NCBI RefSeq assembly: GCF_001427875.1
Contig: NZ_LMHK01000002.1
Coordinates: 532,049-596,048, forward strand
Reading direction: 5' to 3'
Length of the DNA stretch: 64,000 nucleotides
Source of the DNA: Devosia sp. Root685
Lineage (GTDB): Bacteria > Pseudomonadota > Alphaproteobacteria > Rhizobiales > Devosiaceae
Shown: one piece after another, positions 48,656 through 57,855 of the stretch
Layout of the letters: each line of letters opens with the position of its first letter
Numbering within the stretch: position 1 is the first letter of the stretch
Notes under the pieces: generated by a model
The model's database searches: none
Told to the model about the DNA's origin: nothing
What the model saw: only the letters and a program-made list of their open reading frames with translations
Program-made: the position numbers and the translations under genes

Positions 48656-49738
48656 CTATTCCGCGTGATAGGCTGTTCCCTCAGCGTCAAAGAGATGCAC
48701 CGCTGTGCCATCGACTTTCAGCGAAACCGGCGCCCCCGCTTCGAGCGTTGATTTGCCGATATCGTCGCCGACCACCACCGTGCCGTCGCCGAGCCGCGTA
48801 TGGATCAGCGTCCGGTCCCCCAGCCGCTCGACCAGCGCAATCGTGCCCTGGATTTCGCCGTGCTCGGCGACCCGCAGCGCGTCCGGCCGCACCCCAAACG
48901 TCAGCCCCTGCCCCACAACCGGAGCGCCCGCCGTCGGGATCGTCGTCGCAATTGTTGCGCCGGCGACACTGACGACAACCCGCCCGCCGGCATCGGCCAG
49001 CGCCGTCACCGGCAAAAAGTTCATCGAGGGCGACCCGACAAAAGCCGCCACAAACCGGCTCGCGGGCTTCGAATAAACCTCCATGGGCGTGCCGATCTGC
49101 TCCACCTTGCGATTGTTCATGACGACGATCCGGCTCGCCAGCGTCATCGCCTCGGTCTGGTCATGGGTCACGAAAACCATGGTCGTGCCGATGCGCTGGT
49201 GCAGTTGCGCCAGCTCCACCCGCGTCCGCACGCGCAGCCCCGCATCGAGATTGCTCAGCGGCTCATCGAGCAAAAACGCATCCGGCTCGCGCACAATGGC
49301 GCGGCCAATGGCAACGCGCTGCCGCTGCCCGCCAGAAAGCTGCGCCGGCCGCCGATCCAGCAATTGCCCGATCTCCAGCACCCGTGCCGCCTCGTCGACA
49401 CGCCTGCTTATTTCCGCCTTGTCGGTGCCGACGTTTTCGAGGCCAAAGCTCATGTTCTGGCGCACCGTCATATGCGGATAGAGCGCATAGTTCTGAAACA
49501 CCATGGCGACGCCACGCTGATTGGGCGGCAACTGGTCCACCCGGCGCTCCCCGATATGGATTTCCCCGCCATTGACCGCCTCAAGCCCGGCAATCATCCG
49601 TAGCAGTGTCGATTTCCCGCAGCCCGAAGGCCCAAGGAAAACGATGAACTCGCCCGAGCGAATATGCATGCTGACGCTGTCCAGCACCTGCACGGCGCCA
49701 TAGGACTTGCTGACATCCCGAAGGACGATATCGGCCAT
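48656..49738 (-). CDS. Sugar ABC transporter ATPase (UgpC/MalK type)
   Basis: 360 residues. Walker [10 protein letters not shown], signature [19 protein letters not shown], Walker [14 protein letters not shown]-loop THDQTEAM, then a C-terminal OB-fold regulatory domain ([18 protein letters not shown]). ATG 49738 follows GGAGG; the long upstream frame is intergenic repeat. It is upstream of the binding protein and permeases and downstream of the GH2 gene. Confidence 0.95.
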   Translation of the reverse strand: MADIVLRDVSKSYGAVQVLDSVSMHIRSGEFIVFLGPSGCGKSTLLRMIAGLEAVNGGEIHIGERRVDQLPPNQRGVAMVFQNYALYPHMTVRQNMSFGLENVGTDKAEISRRVDEAARVLEIGQLLDRRPAQLSGGQRQRVAIGRAIVREPDAFLLDEPLSNLDAGLRVRTRVELAQLHQRIGTTMVFVTHDQTEAMTLASRIVVMNNRKVEQIGTPMEVYSKPASRFVAAFVGSPSMNFLPVTALADAGGRVVVSVAGATIATTIPTAGAPVVGQGLTFGVRPDALRVAEHGEIQGTIALVERLGDRTLIHTRLGDGTVVVGDDIGKSTLEAGAPVSLKVDGTAVHLFDAEGTAYHAE

Positions 49739-49806
49739 CTCTTTCCTCCTCATGGGACCAGCGCAGCTTTGCTGTCTTCTGGTCTTGAATCTCGCCCCAC
49801 CCACGG

Positions 49807-49977
49807 AGCCCCCCTCGCCCCTTGAGGGAGAGGGACAGGAATTTCTTCGTTCAGAAGAAATTCCAGGGTGAGGGGTCTGCGATCTCTCCTCCGCAGAGGA
49901 GCCAGTCATGACACCGAATACCCCTCATCCGCCCCTACGATGCCCCCTTCTCCCTCAAGGGGAGAAGGGGGCATCGT
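49807..49977. terminator. Family D repeat region with two strong hairpins between GH2 and ABC genes
   Basis: 49838-49864 is a perfect 11-bp stem (GGAATTTCTTC / GAAGAAATTCC, loop GTTCA). 49937-49977 is an 18-bp stem (ACGATGCCCCCTTCTCCC with its complement) around TCAAG, directly after the GH2 stop. They may terminate or process the GH2 message before the ABC genes; no clear T-run follows on the minus strand. Confidence 0.7.
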
Positions 49978-49980
49978 GGC

Positions 49981-52761
49981 TCACATACTTCCCCCATCCA
50001 CCTTCAATTCCCCCGCCGTCGTCACCAGCCCATCAAAAATCGCCGCCGCCACCGGATCGGCCCCCGGCGCCTCCCGCAGCAGCCTGAACGTCGTCGCCAC
50101 AACGCCACCCCGCCCAACCCGCTTCTCGCCAATGATCGCCGCCGGCTTGTGCACCCAGCCGCAAACCATCCCGGCGATAACATTGTTGCCAAATTCCCAG
50201 GGCCTGAACCCGGTAAGCAGGTGATGCGGCACCACGTCGGAAAAACTCAGATCAAAGATCGGCCCGCCCGGAATGCTTGCAAAAGCCCCCTCGCGCCGCA
50301 CCCATGAAAAGCCCGCGATCCAATCACCCCGCCAAATCGTCCCGTCACGCTCAACCAGACTGATCCCCGGCAAATGCTGATCAAGGCTCGGCCGGAATTT
50401 CTTCCCATCGGCCACGATCGATCGATGCGGCAATTCCCCATCCGGCATATCGGTCCGCAAATTGCGATTGGTCTCAACCGTCCCATCCGCCAGGATCAGA
50501 TACCGCGCCCCGGCCTTGATGGCTTCCACATCGTCGCCATCCACCGCATGCACCAGCACCACATCGGCCTCGGCAGCCGGTACCACACGGTAGCCGAGGC
50601 CGCTGGCATAGCTTGCGAGGGAGGAATCGGCAGCGGCGATGGAGGGGCGCCCGGCCGTCTCGCGCTTTTGGTAAAGCGCGATCTCGCAAGTGTTGCGCGA
50701 GAGAACCGATCCACCGGCCTCCAGCGCAAATTCTATGGACAGCACACGATTGTCGCCGCCCTGCGGCAGGGCAAAACCAATCTTGCCGAGATCAGCCGTC
50801 GAAACCTTGCCCGTCGCCGGCACGGCAACCGAACCCGAAACTTCCCCGCTCCAGCGCAACACCGCGCCAGCCGGAATGGTCTCGCCGCCCGTACCGATTT
50901 TCAGCTCGATATCAAGCGTTTCCCCGAGATAAGCCGAATAGCGCCCCGGACGCGGCACGATCACCACGTCGGCATTGATCGTCCCAAACACATCGTGGAA
51001 CACGCGCGGATTGCGCTCGATATCGAGAAGGCCATTGGCCTCCCAATGCACGTCCGTCAGTTCGGTGATCACATAGCCCATGATCGAGGAATAGCGGCGC
51101 ATTTCCTCGATTTCGTAGCGCAGGTTCATGAACTGATACCACTGCACGTTTTCGATAAAGGCATCGAAGGAGCCGAAGGTTTTGGAGAGATCGAGCGCCC
51201 CAAACCGGTCCTCGATGCCATGCGGCAGCGCCACCCCATCGCCCCAGAGCGACCCGGTTTCGAACCAATCCGGCTCCGACCCATCCTCGCGCCGCAGCTT
51301 CTTCGGGTCCGGCAGACCCCAGACACCAAATTCGGAAACGATCAGCGGCTCATCACCCCTGCGTTCGGCATCGCCGAGGCTCGAAAAAGTCCAGTCGGCG
51401 CCCGCCGCAAACTGCGCGGTGATGTCGTCCCACTCCTGCCGCCGCTCCGGCACCGAACGATAATAGTGGTAGTCGTTGAGATCAGTCTTGACGTGGAAGT
51501 TCGGGAAACAAGCGGAGTTGTCGACCACCAGCCGCGTCGTATCCTCGGCCTTCAGCCAGTCATATGTATCCTTCACCCACTGCCGATGCTCCGCATTTTC
51601 GAGCATGCGGGTGCCCCAGTCCTCATTGATGATGGTCCAGGCGATGATCGAGGGGTGGTTGCGATCGCGCTTCAAAATGCCAGTCATCGTGTCGCGCATG
51701 CGCTGCGCCGATTTCGAGGTGAAATTCGCGACGTTCGGAATTTCGGTCCAGACGAGCAGGCCAAAGCGGTCGGCCACGTCATAATAGCGCGGGTCCGGCA
51801 CCTTGATGTGGCAGCGGAGAGTGTTGAGGCCAAGCTCCTTGGCCTTCTTCGCCTGGTCTTCCAGAAATTCCAGCGAAGGCGGCGTATAGATGCCGTCGGG
51901 ATAATAGTCCTGATCGAGCGCGCCGCGCATATAGATCGGCTCGCCATTGAGCAGGATTTTGCCGTCGCGCGTTTCGACGCTGCGGAAGCCAAAACGCTCT
52001 TCGACCACATCGACATCATCGCCGAGCGACACGGTCAGCGTATAAAGATTGGGTTGGTCGATACCCCACAGCTTTGGTGCCGTCACCGCTAGTTCGACCG
52101 ACAGCGAAGCCGCAGCAGTCACCTGGCTTTCAGCCACCACATTGCCACCGGCATCACGCACAGCCAGCTTGACCGGTAGGCCCGCAGCCGCGCCCGAGAA
52201 ATCAAGCTCGGCCTTCACAATGCCATCGGTACCAGCGGTAATGACCACCGCCTCAAGCCGCCGTGTATCGCGCGCTTCCAGCGACACCGACTGCCAGAGG
52301 CCACCAATCCGCCCATACCAGGAAATCTTGCCATGCGGCACTTCGCCAAACGGGAAGTCCGGGAAGGCGCGATGATCGGCCGAGGGCATGGTCACTCGCA
52401 CCTCGACCTCGTTCGTCCCGCGCAGCAGTTTGCTATCGAGCACAAATTCAAACGGCAGGAAGGCACCCTCATGGCTGCCGAGTTTCTGCCCGTTGAGAAA
52501 CACCTCGCAAAAGTAGCTCACCGCGCCAAAGTGCAACACCAGTTCCTGCCGGTCCCATCCGGCCGGCACGGCAAAACTGCGCTTGTAGACGGCGTGCCCA
52601 AAAGTATCGACGAGATCGGAAAACTCGGCCTGCCAGGGCTGGGGCACATGCGCTTCGCGCCAGGCACCATCCTCGTGCTTGAACTGCCAGACACCATCCA
52701 GCGACAAGCTCTTGCGCGGCGCGTCGATGGCCTCCGTAGCGACAGCACGACCCAGATTCAT
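49981..52761 (-). CDS. Glycoside hydrolase family 2 (beta-glucuronidase/galactosidase-like)
   Basis: 926 residues. Sugar-binding jelly roll (SLDGVWQFKHEDG, AVSYFCEVFLNGQKLGSHEGAFLPFEF), Ig-like domain, then a TIM barrel with acid/base E380 in WTIINEDWG and nucleophile E477 in LIVSEFGVWG. The last 230 or so residues (from VVPAAEADVVLVHAV) form an extra region that looks like a class I amidotransferase-like Rossmann domain. No signal peptide, so it acts in the cytoplasm on imported oligosaccharide. ATG 52761 follows GAGGAAGAG. First gene of the ABC operon, divergent from a LacI gene. Exact glycosidic specificity unknown. Confidence 0.9.
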   Translation of the reverse strand: MNLGRAVATEAIDAPRKSLSLDGVWQFKHEDGAWREAHVPQPWQAEFSDLVDTFGHAVYKRSFAVPAGWDRQELVLHFGAVSYFCEVFLNGQKLGSHEGAFLPFEFVLDSKLLRGTNEVEVRVTMPSADHRAFPDFPFGEVPHGKISWYGRIGGLWQSVSLEARDTRRLEAVVITAGTDGIVKAELDFSGAAAGLPVKLAVRDAGGNVVAESQVTAAASLSVELAVTAPKLWGIDQPNLYTLTVSLGDDVDVVEERFGFRSVETRDGKILLNGEPIYMRGALDQDYYPDGIYTPPSLEFLEDQAKKAKELGLNTLRCHIKVPDPRYYDVADRFGLLVWTEIPNVANFTSKSAQRMRDTMTGILKRDRNHPSIIAWTIINEDWGTRMLENAEHRQWVKDTYDWLKAEDTTRLVVDNSACFPNFHVKTDLNDYHYYRSVPERRQEWDDITAQFAAGADWTFSSLGDAERRGDEPLIVSEFGVWGLPDPKKLRREDGSEPDWFETGSLWGDGVALPHGIEDRFGALDLSKTFGSFDAFIENVQWYQFMNLRYEIEEMRRYSSIMGYVITELTDVHWEANGLLDIERNPRVFHDVFGTINADVVIVPRPGRYSAYLGETLDIELKIGTGGETIPAGAVLRWSGEVSGSVAVPATGKVSTADLGKIGFALPQGGDNRVLSIEFALEAGGSVLSRNTCEIALYQKRETAGRPSIAAADSSLASYASGLGYRVVPAAEADVVLVHAVDGDDVEAIKAGARYLILADGTVETNRNLRTDMPDGELPHRSIVADGKKFRPSLDQHLPGISLVERDGTIWRGDWIAGFSWVRREGAFASIPGGPIFDLSFSDVVPHHLLTGFRPWEFGNNVIAGMVCGWVHKPAAIIGEKRVGRGGVVATTFRLLREAPGADPVAAAIFDGLVTTAGELKVDGGSM

Positions 52762-52907
52762 AATCTCTTCCTCAAGCGTATTAGTTATATTATTATCACC
52801 ATAGGGTCGAAACGACACGCTTGGCAAGAGGGTGAAAACGACAGCATCACTGATGTAAAAAGAGCCTCGCGCGGGCTGTAACCAATTCGCTGAAACGCTG
52901 ATCTCGA

Positions 52908-52926
52908 TGCTAACAGTCTGCTAGCA
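52908..52926. promoter_or_regulatory. Candidate LacI operator between GH2 and LacI genes
   Basis: TGCTAACAGTCTGCTAGCA is an imperfect palindrome (TGCTA/TAGCA arms), 46 nt before the LacI GTG start. Its GCTAAC half resembles the GCTAAT halves near 55253 and 55267 in front of the paralogous LacI gene. Confidence 0.45.
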
Positions 52927-52972
52927 ATTGGCTTACACAGAGGGGAATCTATCCCCGCACCCGGGAGCTCAG

Positions 52973-53998
52973 GTGGACAAGCGCTCAACCATGCATGACG
53001 TGGCCGAACTGGCCGGGGTTTCCCAGGCCACGGTCTCGCTGGTTCTCAACGGCGTTCCCAATGCCCGCGTCTCCAAAGCCACCCGCCGCCGCGTGCAGGA
53101 AGCCGCCGACCAATTGGGCTATCGCCGCGGCAAGGCCCACGCCGTCCCCGCCGGCCGCCAGCGCGTCATTGGCCTTTTCATCGACGAGGTGTCCACCACG
53201 CCCTTCGCCGCCCAGTTCCTCGAAGGCGCCCGCGACGAAGCCGCCTTGCAGGACGTCACCGTCGCCACTTTTTGCACCGGCAACAACCCGGCATTGGAAC
53301 AGGCCGGTCTCGATATGCTGGTCGCCCAAAACGCCATCGGCGCTATTTACACGACGCTGATGACGCGCGAAGTCATTGTTCCCAATGCCTTTTCCACCCT
53401 GCCTCTGGTGCTGCTCAACTGCTACGAAAAGCGCCTGCGCCACCCCTCCGCCGTCCCCGGCGACATCGTCGGTGGCTATGCGGCAGCCGACGCGCTCATC
53501 AAGGCCGGCCACACCCGCATCGCCCATCTCGCCGGCGAGCACCACACCGCCGAAGCCGCCGTGGACCGCGAAAAAGGCTTTAGGCAAGCCATGGAAAAAT
53601 CAGGCATTCCGGTCGATGAAAGCCTCGTCACCCTCGGCGGCTGGTCCATCCGCGCCGGCCGCGAACGCGCTCTGGCCCTGCTCTCGCGCCCCGATCGCCC
53701 CACCGCCATCTTCTGCTTCAACGATCGCATGGCCATCGGCTGCTATGAAGCCGCCCGCATCCTCGGCCTCAAAATCCCCGAAGACCTCTCCATCGTCGGC
53801 TTCGACAACGAAGACATTTCCGCCAGCATGGACCCGCCCCTCTCGACCATGATCCTCCCCCACGACGAAATGGCCCGCTGGGCCGTCGGCCAATTGCTCG
53901 ACGGTTTCGGCGACGTAGACGCCGATGAAGGCATGCAAAAACTCAAGATCGAATGCGAGTTCGTGGAGCGAAATTCGATAGCACCGCCAAGAGGTTGA
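52973..53998 (+). CDS. LacI family regulator of the GH2/ABC operon
   Basis: 341 residues. HTH at the N-terminus: TMHDVAELAGVSQATVSLVLNG, then RVSKATRRRVQEAADQLGY; effector domain with VIGLFIDEVST, RIAHLAGEHH, AIFCFNDRMAIGCYEAA and VPEDLSIVGFD-type motif (IPEDLSIVGFDNEDIS). GTG 52973 was chosen because GGGAG precedes it closely; a TTG at 52928 would add 15 residues. It is divergent from the GH2 gene and should repress it. It resembles the LacI at 54152-55225 over the effector domain. Confidence 0.9.
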   Translation: MDKRSTMHDVAELAGVSQATVSLVLNGVPNARVSKATRRRVQEAADQLGYRRGKAHAVPAGRQRVIGLFIDEVSTTPFAAQFLEGARDEAALQDVTVATFCTGNNPALEQAGLDMLVAQNAIGAIYTTLMTREVIVPNAFSTLPLVLLNCYEKRLRHPSAVPGDIVGGYAAADALIKAGHTRIAHLAGEHHTAEAAVDREKGFRQAMEKSGIPVDESLVTLGGWSIRAGRERALALLSRPDRPTAIFCFNDRMAIGCYEAARILGLKIPEDLSIVGFDNEDISASMDPPLSTMILPHDEMARWAVGQLLDGFGDVDADEGMQKLKIECEFVERNSIAPPRG

Positions 53999-54008
53999 GA
54001 GAGCAAAA

Positions 54009-54139
54009 AGGCCCCCTCACCCGCCGCTTCGCAGCGACCTCTCCCCCAAGGGCGAGGTGTCGCTCCGCGACAAGGAGCCACCTCTTCACCTCTCCCTCTG
54101 GGGGAGAGGTCGGCCCGCAGGGCCGGGTGAGGGGGCCTT
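54009..54139. terminator. Family D palindrome between two convergent LacI genes
   Basis: Outer arms AAGGCCCCCTCACCCG and CGGGTGAGGGGGCCTT are perfectly complementary, with inner helices such as CTCTCCCTCTGGGGGAGAGG. It is centred in the convergent gap and most likely works as a bidirectional terminator. Confidence 0.8.
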
Positions 54140-54151
54140 CTCTTCTTGCCC

Positions 54152-55225
54152 CTACCCCCGCGGCTTATCCACCGAAGCCCGCTCCACCAGCGGGCACTCC
54201 AGCTTCGTCAACGGATACCTGCTATCCACTTCCCCGTCAGCCAACTGCTCCGCGATCCATTGCCCCATCGCCCGATGAGGCAGCACCGACGTCGTCAATT
54301 GCGGATGCAGATGCCGCGCAATTTCCTCGTCGTCATACCCCACCACCGACATATCCCGCGGGATCTCATACCCCGCCTCCTTCAGCGCCTCGTAGCAGCC
54401 GATCGCCATACGATCGTTCTGGCAAAAGATCGCCGTCGGAACCTCCGGCAGATCGAGGATTTTTCGCGTCGCCTCATACCCAGCGCTGGCCGACCAGTCG
54501 CCCGAAAACACCAGCTCCGCATCGAACGGAATATCCGCCGTCGCCAGCGCCCGCCGATAGCCTTTTAAGCGATCCTGCGCCGCCTCCATCCAGATTTCGC
54601 CCGTAACCGTTGCGATCCGCCGATGTCCGCGCGTGATCAGATGATGCGTCGCCCGCTGCCCGCCGGCAATTTCGCTCGGCACCACCGCAGGATAGGACTG
54701 GCCCGTCGTATAGCAATTGAGCAAAAGCACCGGCACATCGAGATTTCTGAGCGCCAGCGGCAGCTCCACCTCGCGGGTAAAAATCGTCATATAGACCAGC
54801 GCCGAAACCCCCTGCTCGACAAAGGTCTCGATCAGCTCCGCCTCGACCTCGGGATCGTTCCGGCTCTGCGCCACAAACACCAGATCCTGCGCTGCCTGGC
54901 TCAACCCTTCAATGGCCTGCACCGCCTCCGGGCTCGTCGCCAACTGATCGACCACAAACCCGATCCGCCCAACCCTTCGCCCCCGCTTCGCCTCCACCCT
55001 GACCTGCGGCAACCCATACCCCAGCCGCCGCGCCACCTCGAGCACCCGCAGCCGCGTCTCGCTCGACAACCTGATCCCCGGCGCATCATTTATGACAAAC
55101 GACACCGTCGCCTGAGAGCAGCCGGCCTCCCGCGCGATGTCGGTCATCGTAACCCGGCGCGAATTTGACCCGGTTTCTCTCCCGGAGCGGCTCGGTTTCG
55201 TCAATGTGCGGCTTGGAGGAGGCAT
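54152..55225 (-). CDS. LacI family transcriptional regulator
   Basis: 357 residues. After a basic N-terminal extension of about 25 residues comes the HTH TMTDIAREAGCSQATVSFVIND and RLSSETRLRVLEVARRLGYG. The effector domain has RIGFVVDQLATSP, RIATVTGEIW, AIFCQNDRMAIGCYEALKEAGYEIP and VVGYDDEEIA, close to the LacI at 52973. It follows the PHP operon in the same direction but has its own upstream palindrome (55267-55278). Possible targets are the GH2 operon, its own gene or the ABC/PHP operon. Confidence 0.88.
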   Translation of the reverse strand: MPPPSRTLTKPSRSGRETGSNSRRVTMTDIAREAGCSQATVSFVINDAPGIRLSSETRLRVLEVARRLGYGLPQVRVEAKRGRRVGRIGFVVDQLATSPEAVQAIEGLSQAAQDLVFVAQSRNDPEVEAELIETFVEQGVSALVYMTIFTREVELPLALRNLDVPVLLLNCYTTGQSYPAVVPSEIAGGQRATHHLITRGHRRIATVTGEIWMEAAQDRLKGYRRALATADIPFDAELVFSGDWSASAGYEATRKILDLPEVPTAIFCQNDRMAIGCYEALKEAGYEIPRDMSVVGYDDEEIARHLHPQLTTSVLPHRAMGQWIAEQLADGEVDSRYPLTKLECPLVERASVDKPRG

Positions 55226-55266
55226 GACACTCGGAAGCTGGACGCTAAAAAGCTAATACACGATCA

Positions 55267-55278
55267 GCTAATATTAGC
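55267..55278. promoter_or_regulatory. 12-bp perfect palindrome upstream of LacI
   Basis: GCTAATATTAGC, 42 nt before the LacI start at 55225, with another GCTAAT at about 55252. It has the size and symmetry of a LacI-family half-site pair and could be an autoregulatory operator. Confidence 0.5.
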
Positions 55279-55335
55279 AAGTTACCGAACATCCGAGTTT
55301 CTGGGCGAGGGCGCGTGCCAGAGCCGCCTGTGCCG

Positions 55336-56742
55336 TCAGGGGCCGATATAGATGGGATTGCTCAGTGCTCGGCGGATAGGCTGGCCGGCGACATCGACAT
55401 TCTTGAGCTGCCAGGGCAATTCGCGGCCTTCAATCAGGCTCGCATATTCGCCCAGCAGCCGTTCGCGGCTGGCCACCGCAATGATCTCTGCCCGAACGAA
55501 TTTTTGTGCCTGTTCAACGGCGATGGTCGCCGAATGGTCGTCACCAACTATATCCACCGCAGCGATCTCGCCCGTCGCATCAATGAGCACAAGCCGATCA
55601 CCTGCAGCCCCGCGCACCACGACGTCCAGCCGCGTCAAACTCTCGACCGTACCGCCCATTACCGCGTCGCCGGCACGGATCTCAAGATGCGGTCCACCCG
55701 GATTTTCAGTGACATAGCCATAGCCGGACTTCATCGCTGCCAGCACGGCATCCTCGCTGAGCTCGGGCAGCCAGAATACCGTCGCCGGTCGCGCCAGAAC
55801 CAGCGGGCCCTCGGGCATGAGCCGATCCGGCTGATGAAAATCCGAGCCACCAATGGCAGAAAGCTTCAGGCCCGAAGCCAGCCGCTGCTGGTACCGATCA
55901 AGCGCAATCCAGTTCCACGCAAGCCAGGTCGATTGCCACACTTCCTGGCAGTCAGCCTCGGGCATTTCGTAGTCCCAGGCAATGGGTGGCTTGTCATGAT
56001 TGATCGACAGCAGCCCACCCTTCTCGTGCACCAGCTCCGCCAGCACATGCGCATCGGAAGGTTTGGTCATGCGGAAGTCGATCCACTCATCGACACCGTA
56101 GACATTGGCATGTCCTTCGGCCGTCGTGACCTCCATGCCACGCACAAAAACCAGGTCGGGCGACGAGTTGGGATGAAAATAGCGCCGCTGCGTAGTGGTG
56201 TTGTGGTCGGCAATGGCCAGAAAATCGAGCCCGGCCTGCTTGGCTGCCGCATGCAACAATTCCGGCGCGCCGCGCGCATCCGAGTGAAATGTGTGGCAAT
56301 GGAGGTCGCCCCTATACCAACCAGCCCCTTTGCGCACCGGAAAGATCCGAGCCGGCTGCGGTTCAAGCTTTCGCGGCGATGCATCAAGGCTGATGGTCAC
56401 CGTAATATCGGTGCCGGCTTCAGGAACCTTGTAGAGCCCCAGAATGACGTTCCACGTCCCCGGCTGGATTTCGCCATGGATATAGCCCGGTGTGGCGTCG
56501 TCGGTGGCAAGAAAAAAGCGATCGCGCGCCCCACCGCTCCAGCCGCGAAAACCTTCCATTGTAGGATAGCCAGTATCGCGCGGGTCAAAGGCGCCGAGAT
56601 CCACGATGCAATCTTCAGCCTTGGGATAGGCCAGCACCACCTCGATCCGCGTCGTGCCGTCAGGCACCTCGAACGGAACATAGAAATAGGGATTCCGCGC
56701 CTGATCGGCGCGGGTGACATGGGCGGTGATAGTCTTGGACAA
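55336..56742 (-). CDS. PHP-domain metallohydrolase (CehA/McbA-like)
   Basis: 468 residues. An N-terminal beta-rich domain (about 1-125) precedes a PHP domain with all metal-binding motifs: GDLHCHTFHSD (H148, H150), FLAIADHN (D179, H180), GMEVTTAEGHANVYG, SINHD and GGSDFHQ. PHP enzymes of this branch hydrolyse phospho- or carboxyl esters; the substrate here is unknown. There is no signal peptide, so it is cytoplasmic. It lies 3 nt after an ABC ATPase gene and is the last of five co-directional genes, so it should act on the imported compound. Confidence 0.88.
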   Translation of the reverse strand: MSKTITAHVTRADQARNPYFYVPFEVPDGTTRIEVVLAYPKAEDCIVDLGAFDPRDTGYPTMEGFRGWSGGARDRFFLATDDATPGYIHGEIQPGTWNVILGLYKVPEAGTDITVTISLDASPRKLEPQPARIFPVRKGAGWYRGDLHCHTFHSDARGAPELLHAAAKQAGLDFLAIADHNTTTQRRYFHPNSSPDLVFVRGMEVTTAEGHANVYGVDEWIDFRMTKPSDAHVLAELVHEKGGLLSINHDKPPIAWDYEMPEADCQEVWQSTWLAWNWIALDRYQQRLASGLKLSAIGGSDFHQPDRLMPEGPLVLARPATVFWLPELSEDAVLAAMKSGYGYVTENPGGPHLEIRAGDAVMGGTVESLTRLDVVVRGAAGDRLVLIDATGEIAAVDIVGDDHSATIAVEQAQKFVRAEIIAVASRERLLGEYASLIEGRELPWQLKNVDVAGQPIRRALSNPIYIGP

Positions 56743-56745
56743 GAC

Positions 56746-57849
56746 CTATTCTCCCAAGGCCGGGATACGCATGCCAGCGCTGTCAAAGAGATGCACATGC
56801 TCATGCGAGAAACTGAGGGTGACCACTTTCGAGAGATCAAGATGATCGTCGGTAAAGATGCGTGCCGTAACGCGGGCGCTGTCGCCACGGTCCACGGTCA
56901 CCAGGCTTTCCGGCCCCATATTCTCATTGGCAAAGAGTGGCGCCGTGATGGTGTTGATGGCCCCCACTTCCGCAATGCCCAGATGCTCCGGCCGCACGCC
57001 CAGCGTTAGCTTGCCGCTCGTCGCCAGAGCCTTGCCGATGGCATCGGTCATGGCGAGACCATCAATGGTCAGGCCCTCGGCCTTCAGCGCCAACTTGCCG
57101 TCGATCTGGGCGCCCTCCACCTCGACCAGATTCATCGGCGGATTGCCGACGAAATTGGCTACAAACGTCGTCGATGGCCGGCGATAGATCTCGATGGGCG
57201 AGGCAAATTGCACGATATGCCCCTGATCCATCACGGCGATACGCGTCGCCAGTGCCATGGCCTCGGCCTGATCGTGGGTCACGTAAACAGCCGTCATGCC
57301 CATGTCGCGCTGCAGGTGATTGAGGAAGCCCCGTGCCTCAAGCCGCAGTTTGGCGTCGAGATTGGAAAGCGGCTCATCAAAGAGATAGACTTTTGCCGGA
57401 TAAACCAGCGCGCGGGCCAGCGAAGTGCGCTGCTGCTGGCCGCCGGAAATCTGGCTTGGCAGCCGATCCATCAGGTGCCCGATCTTGAGCACATCGGCGA
57501 CCTCTTTGGCCCGCCCATGGCGCTGCGCCACGGGCTCGCCGCGCACCTTGAGCGGATAGGCAATGTTATCGGCGAGGTTCATATGCGGATAGAGCGCATA
57601 ATCCTGGAACACCATGGCGATGTTGCGGTCCTTGGGGTGGAGGTGGGTCACCTCATCCCCGCCGATGAAGATCTGCCCGGCAGTCGGCGTTTCGAGCCCC
57701 GCCATCATGCGCAGCGACGTAGTTTTGCCGCAGCCCGAGGGGCCGAGGAGGCAGACGAACTCCCCGTCGCCGATATCGAAGCTGACGTCCGAGACTGCCC
57801 TAAACTCGCCAAAGCTCTTGGTGACGTTTTTGAATTCAACAGATGCCAT
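56746..57849 (-). CDS. Sugar ABC transporter ATPase (UgpC/MalK type)
   Basis: 367 residues. Walker A GPSGCGKTT, signature SGGQQQRTSLARALVYP, Walker [13 protein letters not shown]-loop THDQAEAM and a C-terminal OB-type domain (MNLVEVEG, GVRPEHLGI). It is flanked by the permease (6 nt) and PHP (3 nt) genes. By family it serves CUT1 permeases; Ugp systems take glycerol phosphodiesters, which is one possible match for a PHP esterase. Confidence 0.95.
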   Translation of the reverse strand: MASVEFKNVTKSFGEFRAVSDVSFDIGDGEFVCLLGPSGCGKTTSLRMMAGLETPTAGQIFIGGDEVTHLHPKDRNIAMVFQDYALYPHMNLADNIAYPLKVRGEPVAQRHGRAKEVADVLKIGHLMDRLPSQISGGQQQRTSLARALVYPAKVYLFDEPLSNLDAKLRLEARGFLNHLQRDMGMTAVYVTHDQAEAMALATRIAVMDQGHIVQFASPIEIYRRPSTTFVANFVGNPPMNLVEVEGAQIDGKLALKAEGLTIDGLAMTDAIGKALATSGKLTLGVRPEHLGIAEVGAINTITAPLFANENMGPESLVTVDRGDSARVTARIFTDDHLDLSKVVTLSFSHEHVHLFDSAGMRIPALGE

Positions 57850-57855
57850 GGATGT

